NCBI GenBank assembly: GCA_002189035.1 | Contig: NEEC01000021.1 | Span: forward strand, 744,001 to 808,000 | Reading direction: 5' to 3' | Origin: Utricularia gibba | Taxonomy: Eukaryota > Streptophyta > Magnoliopsida > Lamiales > Lentibulariaceae | DNA: 64,000 nt | In this document: piece after piece, positions 60,569 to 64,000 of the stretch | Layout: each line of letters begins with the position of its first letter | Position numbering within the stretch: position 1 is the first letter of the stretch | Program-made: the position numbers and the translations under genes | Notes under the pieces: model-generated | The model's database searches: none | What the model saw: the letters and a program-made list of their open reading frames with translations, nothing else | Told to the model about the DNA's origin: nothing

Positions 60569-62372
60569 ATGTCGGACCTCGATAGGCAGATTGAGCAGTT
60601 GAAGAGATGCGAACCGCTCAAGGAATCGGAAGTTAAAGCCTTGTGTCTCAAGGCGATGGAAATCCTGGTTGAGGAGAGCAATGTTCAGCGGGTTGATGCT
60701 CCGGTTACTGTGAGTAAAACATGGAGAGTGAAGCTCGTTTGTGTGTACTTTTGTTTTTGTTGCTTCGGTTGGATTCGGTCGTTCCGAGAACCTTGTTTTG
60801 TTTGATTCATGAAGGAAGAATGATTCAGTATCATATTGATTTGGTTGGACTATCGGCGTGTGTGCCCTAATGCAGGATGTTTTTCACTTGATTGTGTGTA
60901 ATTTGGTGCAGATATGTGGAGATATACATGGGCAGTTCTATGACATGAAAGAACTTTTTAGTGTAGGGGGAAGCTGCCCACAAACCAATTATCTGTTTCT
61001 TGGGGATTTTGTTGACCGGGGATTTTACTCAGTAGAGACATTTCTGCTGCTTCTTGCCCTCAAGGTTTGCATTTGTCTTGAGTTTGAGTAATAGTTATTC
61101 ATTGAATCTTTTAATGAAAAGTATGCTTATTGGCTTATATATTCGGAATAAAATGTTGGAACTTTGGGAATGCTTAATCACACAGATTTTCATACATATG
61201 ACGTACACATGGATTTGCTTGCAGGTAAGATATCCTGATAGAATTACACTCATTAGAGGAAACCATGAGAGCCGGCAAATAACGCAGGTTTTTTTGAAAG
61301 GCTTCTTTCAGGTTTTGATATTAAATTTTGGTTAAGAAAAAAAATTCATCAACTACCTTGTCTTCCAGGTATACGGTTTCTATGATGAGTGCCTTCGGAA
61401 GTATGGCTCTATGAATGTCTGGAGATACTGTACTGAAGTTTTTGATTACTTGAGGTGATTTCCGGAGTTTTTTTTTGTAAAAATCTCATTTATGTTGGCT
61501 GTGCTAGAATTCTAGAAGTGAAAGATTTAGAGATGATTGATACTTTGGTGTCACCAGTGCTTGATATGATAAATAGCCTCATTTCTGTGATTTCTGCTAC
61601 AATTTTTGGATTACTCTTGCAGCTTATCGGCTCTCATTGAGAATAAGATTTTTTGTGTACATGGTGGTCTATCCCCTGCAATTGCAACATTAGACCAGGT
61701 ATTATAACTATACATTGAGAATTCTCTGTCTTAATTTTATTCATTTTGGTAGTTAACTGTCCTCTGGACTTCAGATTCGCATAATAGACAGAAAGCAAGA
61801 GGTTCCTCATGAAGGTGGTATGTGTGATCTCCTATGGTCAGATCCAGAAGACATCGTTGATGGCTGGGGTCTGAGTCCACGCGGAGCAGGATTTCTTTTT
61901 GGAGGCAGCGTAGTGTCCACATTTAATCACTCAAATAACATTGATTACATATGTCGTGCGCATCAGCTGGTTATGGAAGGCTATAAATGGATGTTCAATG
62001 AAAAGATAGTTACGGTCTGGTCAGCTCCAAATTACTGTTATAGGCAAGAAGAAGACCTTCATCTTTTTCAAAATCACCTTGATTATTTTAATGACCTTCA
62101 GCTGTACTCCAGATGTGGAAATGTAGCTGCCATCCTTGAGCTCAATGAAAACCTCGAGAAGCAATTCCGTGTGTTTGAAGCTGCTCCACAGGTAACCTTT
62201 TTGTGCTCAGTTCTTGTCCCATGCCCTCCCCATATGTTAAATGTTGACAGATTAAGCTGCCACAACCAGATCAAGATATTCACTAGTATTCTGTATATGC
62301 TGATTTATATTTTAAACACAGGAAGCCAGAGGCCCCCAATCCAAAAAGCCACCTCCTGACTACTTCTTGTAA
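60569..62372 (+). CDS. PPX: Protein phosphatase 4 catalytic subunit (PPX)
   Basis: PP2A-like serine/threonine phosphatase. Exons 60569-60709, 60912-61064, 61225-61287, 61369-61454, 61623-61698, 61775-62043, 62113-62191 and 62322-62372 give 305 residues, the exact family length. Metal and catalytic motifs: [41 protein letters not shown]; the C-terminus is DYFL, the conserved methylation tail. The sixth intron (62044-62112) has GC, not GT, at its 5' end: TATAG|GCAAGA, acceptor CTCCAG. It is 69 bases with no in-frame stop, so the unspliced frame is continuous and would insert 23 residues inside YCYR/CGN, next to the active site. Family comparison shows these residues do not belong, so it is read as a GC-AG intron. 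Confidence 0.96.
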
Positions 62373-63782
62373 GACTTACACCGGCATGATGTGAAACATT
62401 GGTGCACAATGGAACAGATTGCGACTTCTGCTCTTTTCAAGGAGTTTCGGAAACCTGAGGTTTGGAACGGGATCCCCTTGCAGGAATGGGAGTTCTGAAC
62501 ATAAGCCCCTCTGGTTTCTTCAACCAATAGTTTGCCTATACATACGCATATGGTCTTTTTTCATCTGAGAAGTTTAGGATGGTGAGTAGCAGTTTGCGTG
62601 AGAGATAGAGACATATTAAATCAGCCATTGTTTTTGTGTTTTGAGAATCAAGTCTTCTTAGCCTTACCTGAAAGCGTTTTGATTATAAAAACGTGCTGTT
62701 GGGTTCCAACTCTTTGCTGCAGACACCCAAGGAACAAAGAGGAAGAATGGGGGACAAAATCATTTATTTTGGAACGCATGATAAAGGTGCTTTTTTCAAT
62801 AGTTTATAGCTTGAAGAAACATTAGAGGAGGATTTATTAATAAGTATACATGATTTTTATGTTAAAAATAGTAAATATTTAGAAATATATTTTTTTTAAT
62901 TTAATAATTTCTAAAAATATAGTTGTATCTTATTAAAATTACTGTCTAAAATTAATTTTTGAAAATAATAATAAAATATAAATAAATAGTATGTTTTGTT
63001 AATAGGATTATATGTATTTAAAACTAAGATTATACATATATGATATTTATGTAATGCCCCATTTGAGAAAGGTTGACATAATTACTTTACACAAATATCA
63101 CATTGATTATAGATGAAAAAAAGAATAAAGTACATGCTTATACAAAAGTTACACGAAATTTTTTTTTAAGTACTAAAATTAAATATGTTTGATTTGAAAT
63201 AATTTCAAAATAGATGATTAGTTGTAAATTTCTTGGTTAAAGATGGATATAATATAAAATCATGAAGATTAAATATTCAAAAGGAATAATATTGTATAAA
63301 TAAAAAGTAGATCATGATGATTTAATTAATAGATTTAAATAAATCTAAAATTATAGGAATTTTTTAATTATATATATATAAATTTATTTAAAATTAGATC
63401 CCTTTTTTACTTAAAATCAATTAATCTTATTTCGAATTTTAATAACTAAATACTATTTAAAAAATTATTTCTAATATATCAATTTTATTTTAATATAACT
63501 AAATTAGACCTATTTTATTCTATTCACATAAACCAAATATTAATTAATTATGTTTTTGTGTAACACAATCATGTACCTGAAACAAAAAGAAAACAGTGAA
63601 TAACCCACAGGCAACTAACTAATCATGCTTCTTACCCCAGGACATTTTGAGTGGATCCGAGAGAATTATATCTTCACTTTGATCTTTCGTGTTAATGAGG
63701 AAGACCCTTTTCTTTGCTCGACGCATTTTTGCATTTTGATCCGAACCCAGAGGAAAGCTTATACTTTAAACGCAATCTATTC
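62373..63782. other. PPX 3' region, AT-rich spacer, MITE-like copy, LBP/BPI promoter
   Basis: 62373-62800 is transcript-like and probably PPX 3' UTR. 62830-63320 is AT-rich. 63330-63545 is a second copy of the MITE-like repeat at 16628. 63560-63782 is likely promoter and leader of the final gene. Confidence 0.5.
63330..63545. mobile_element. MITE-like repeat, copy 2
   Basis: Aligns along most of its length with 16640-16855 in the same orientation (AATAACTAAATACTATTTAAAAAATTA, ATTTTATTTT, AAATTAGAC-TATTTTATT, ACCAAATATTA). AT-rich and non-coding. Confidence 0.45.
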
Positions 63783-64000
63783 ATGAAAACTTCCAATTTC
63801 CTTTCCTCAATTCTTCTAATTTGGGTTGTTTCAAGTGTCTTTGTGGCATCCCATGAAGAGGGGTCGATCGTTGTGGAGATATCTAACAAGGGACTTGATT
63901 CTCTCAAGGGTTTACTCATACAAAAGGCGGAGTCTTCACTGATTCCTATTCAGTTGCCTCAGATTGAGAAAACTGTGCATATTCCACTTCTGGGGAATGT
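63783..64000 (+). CDS. LBP/BPI-like protein, first exon, cut by window end
   Basis: The frame is open from ATG 63783 to the last base. MKTSNFLSSILLIWVVSSVFV followed by AS is a signal peptide. The next residues (GSIVVEISNKGLDSLKGLL, then IPIQLPQIEKTVHIPLLGNV) match the opening of plant LPS-binding/BPI-like proteins (Arabidopsis LBR type), where SQKGLDFVK, IPLQIP and a KIPFLG segment occupy the same places. Such proteins carry two BPI/TULIP lipid-binding barrels and bind bacterial lipopolysaccharide in the apoplast. Only about 72 residues are visible, with no intron yet, so the identification rests on the N-terminus alone. Confidence 0.75.
   Translation, partial: MKTSNFLSSILLIWVVSSVFVASHEEGSIVVEISNKGLDSLKGLLIQKAESSLIPIQLPQIEKTVHIPLLGN

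Noticed and set aside
62044-62112. Genuine 23-residue insertion in PPX
   Set aside because: It would split the invariant YCYRCGN motif, and perfect GC-AG borders plus the exact 305-residue length after removal favour an intron.
1-64000. CRISPR arrays, operons, prophage or plasmid features
   Set aside because: The DNA is clearly plant nuclear, with spliced genes throughout; no regularly spaced short repeats are present.

Overview
This is a 64 kb stretch of nuclear DNA from a flowering plant, most likely a eudicot. Split genes with GT-AG introns, plant-only families (WRKY, HIPP, pheophytinase, CBL, WNK, GDPDL, DUF1645) and long AT-rich spacers carrying MITEs show this. No gene fixes the species; an asterid is only a guess.

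Layout. 1-3071: AT-rich spacer and PAT1 leader. 3072-6594 (+): PAT1 mRNA-decay factor. 8176-9240 (+): DUF1645 protein. 9241-13903: spacer and WRKY leader. 13904-16345 (+): group I WRKY factor. 17577-23096 (+): TFIIH subunit TFB1/p62. 23876-25853 (-): pheophytinase. 27377-29915 (+): cytosolic HSP90. 30226-31597 (-): CBL2/3 calcium sensor. 33487-35305 (-): spliceosome factor CWC15. 35954-48796 (-): a tandem family of small secreted cysteine-rich peptide genes, here called CRP-A to CRP-F. 49789-50323 (+): HIPP metal-binding protein. 51278-52524 (-): WNK11-like kinase. 53281-56717 (-): SHV3-like GDPDL. 60569-62372 (+): PP4 catalytic subunit PPX. 63783-64000 (+): start of an LBP/BPI-like gene cut by the window end.

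Most single-copy genes are housekeeping or signalling genes with no operon-like relation to each other. The unusual part is 35.8-48.8 kb. Five clear paralogues (A-E) and one divergent relative (F) share a signal-peptide exon, one phase-1 intron and a short second exon. In A, B, C and E that exon carries eight cysteines ending in two C-x2-CC modules. A-D also share a TATA/G-box promoter module and a near-identical 45-base block downstream of the stop. I do not recognise the family. CRP-D is frameshifted and CRP-F has an in-frame stop before its last C-x2-CC.

A second theme is quality or decay. PAT1, WRKY, CRP-D, WNK and GDPDL each need one or more single bases restored to match their families, and most sites lie in short homopolymer runs. 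Adding exactly those bases brings total coding length back to a multiple of three in WRKY, WNK and GDPDL. This looks more like consensus error than independent gene death, but the raw sequence cannot settle it. Two introns appear to be GC-AG type: one in PPX (strong donor, stop-free, length divisible by three) and one in TFB1 (weak donor).
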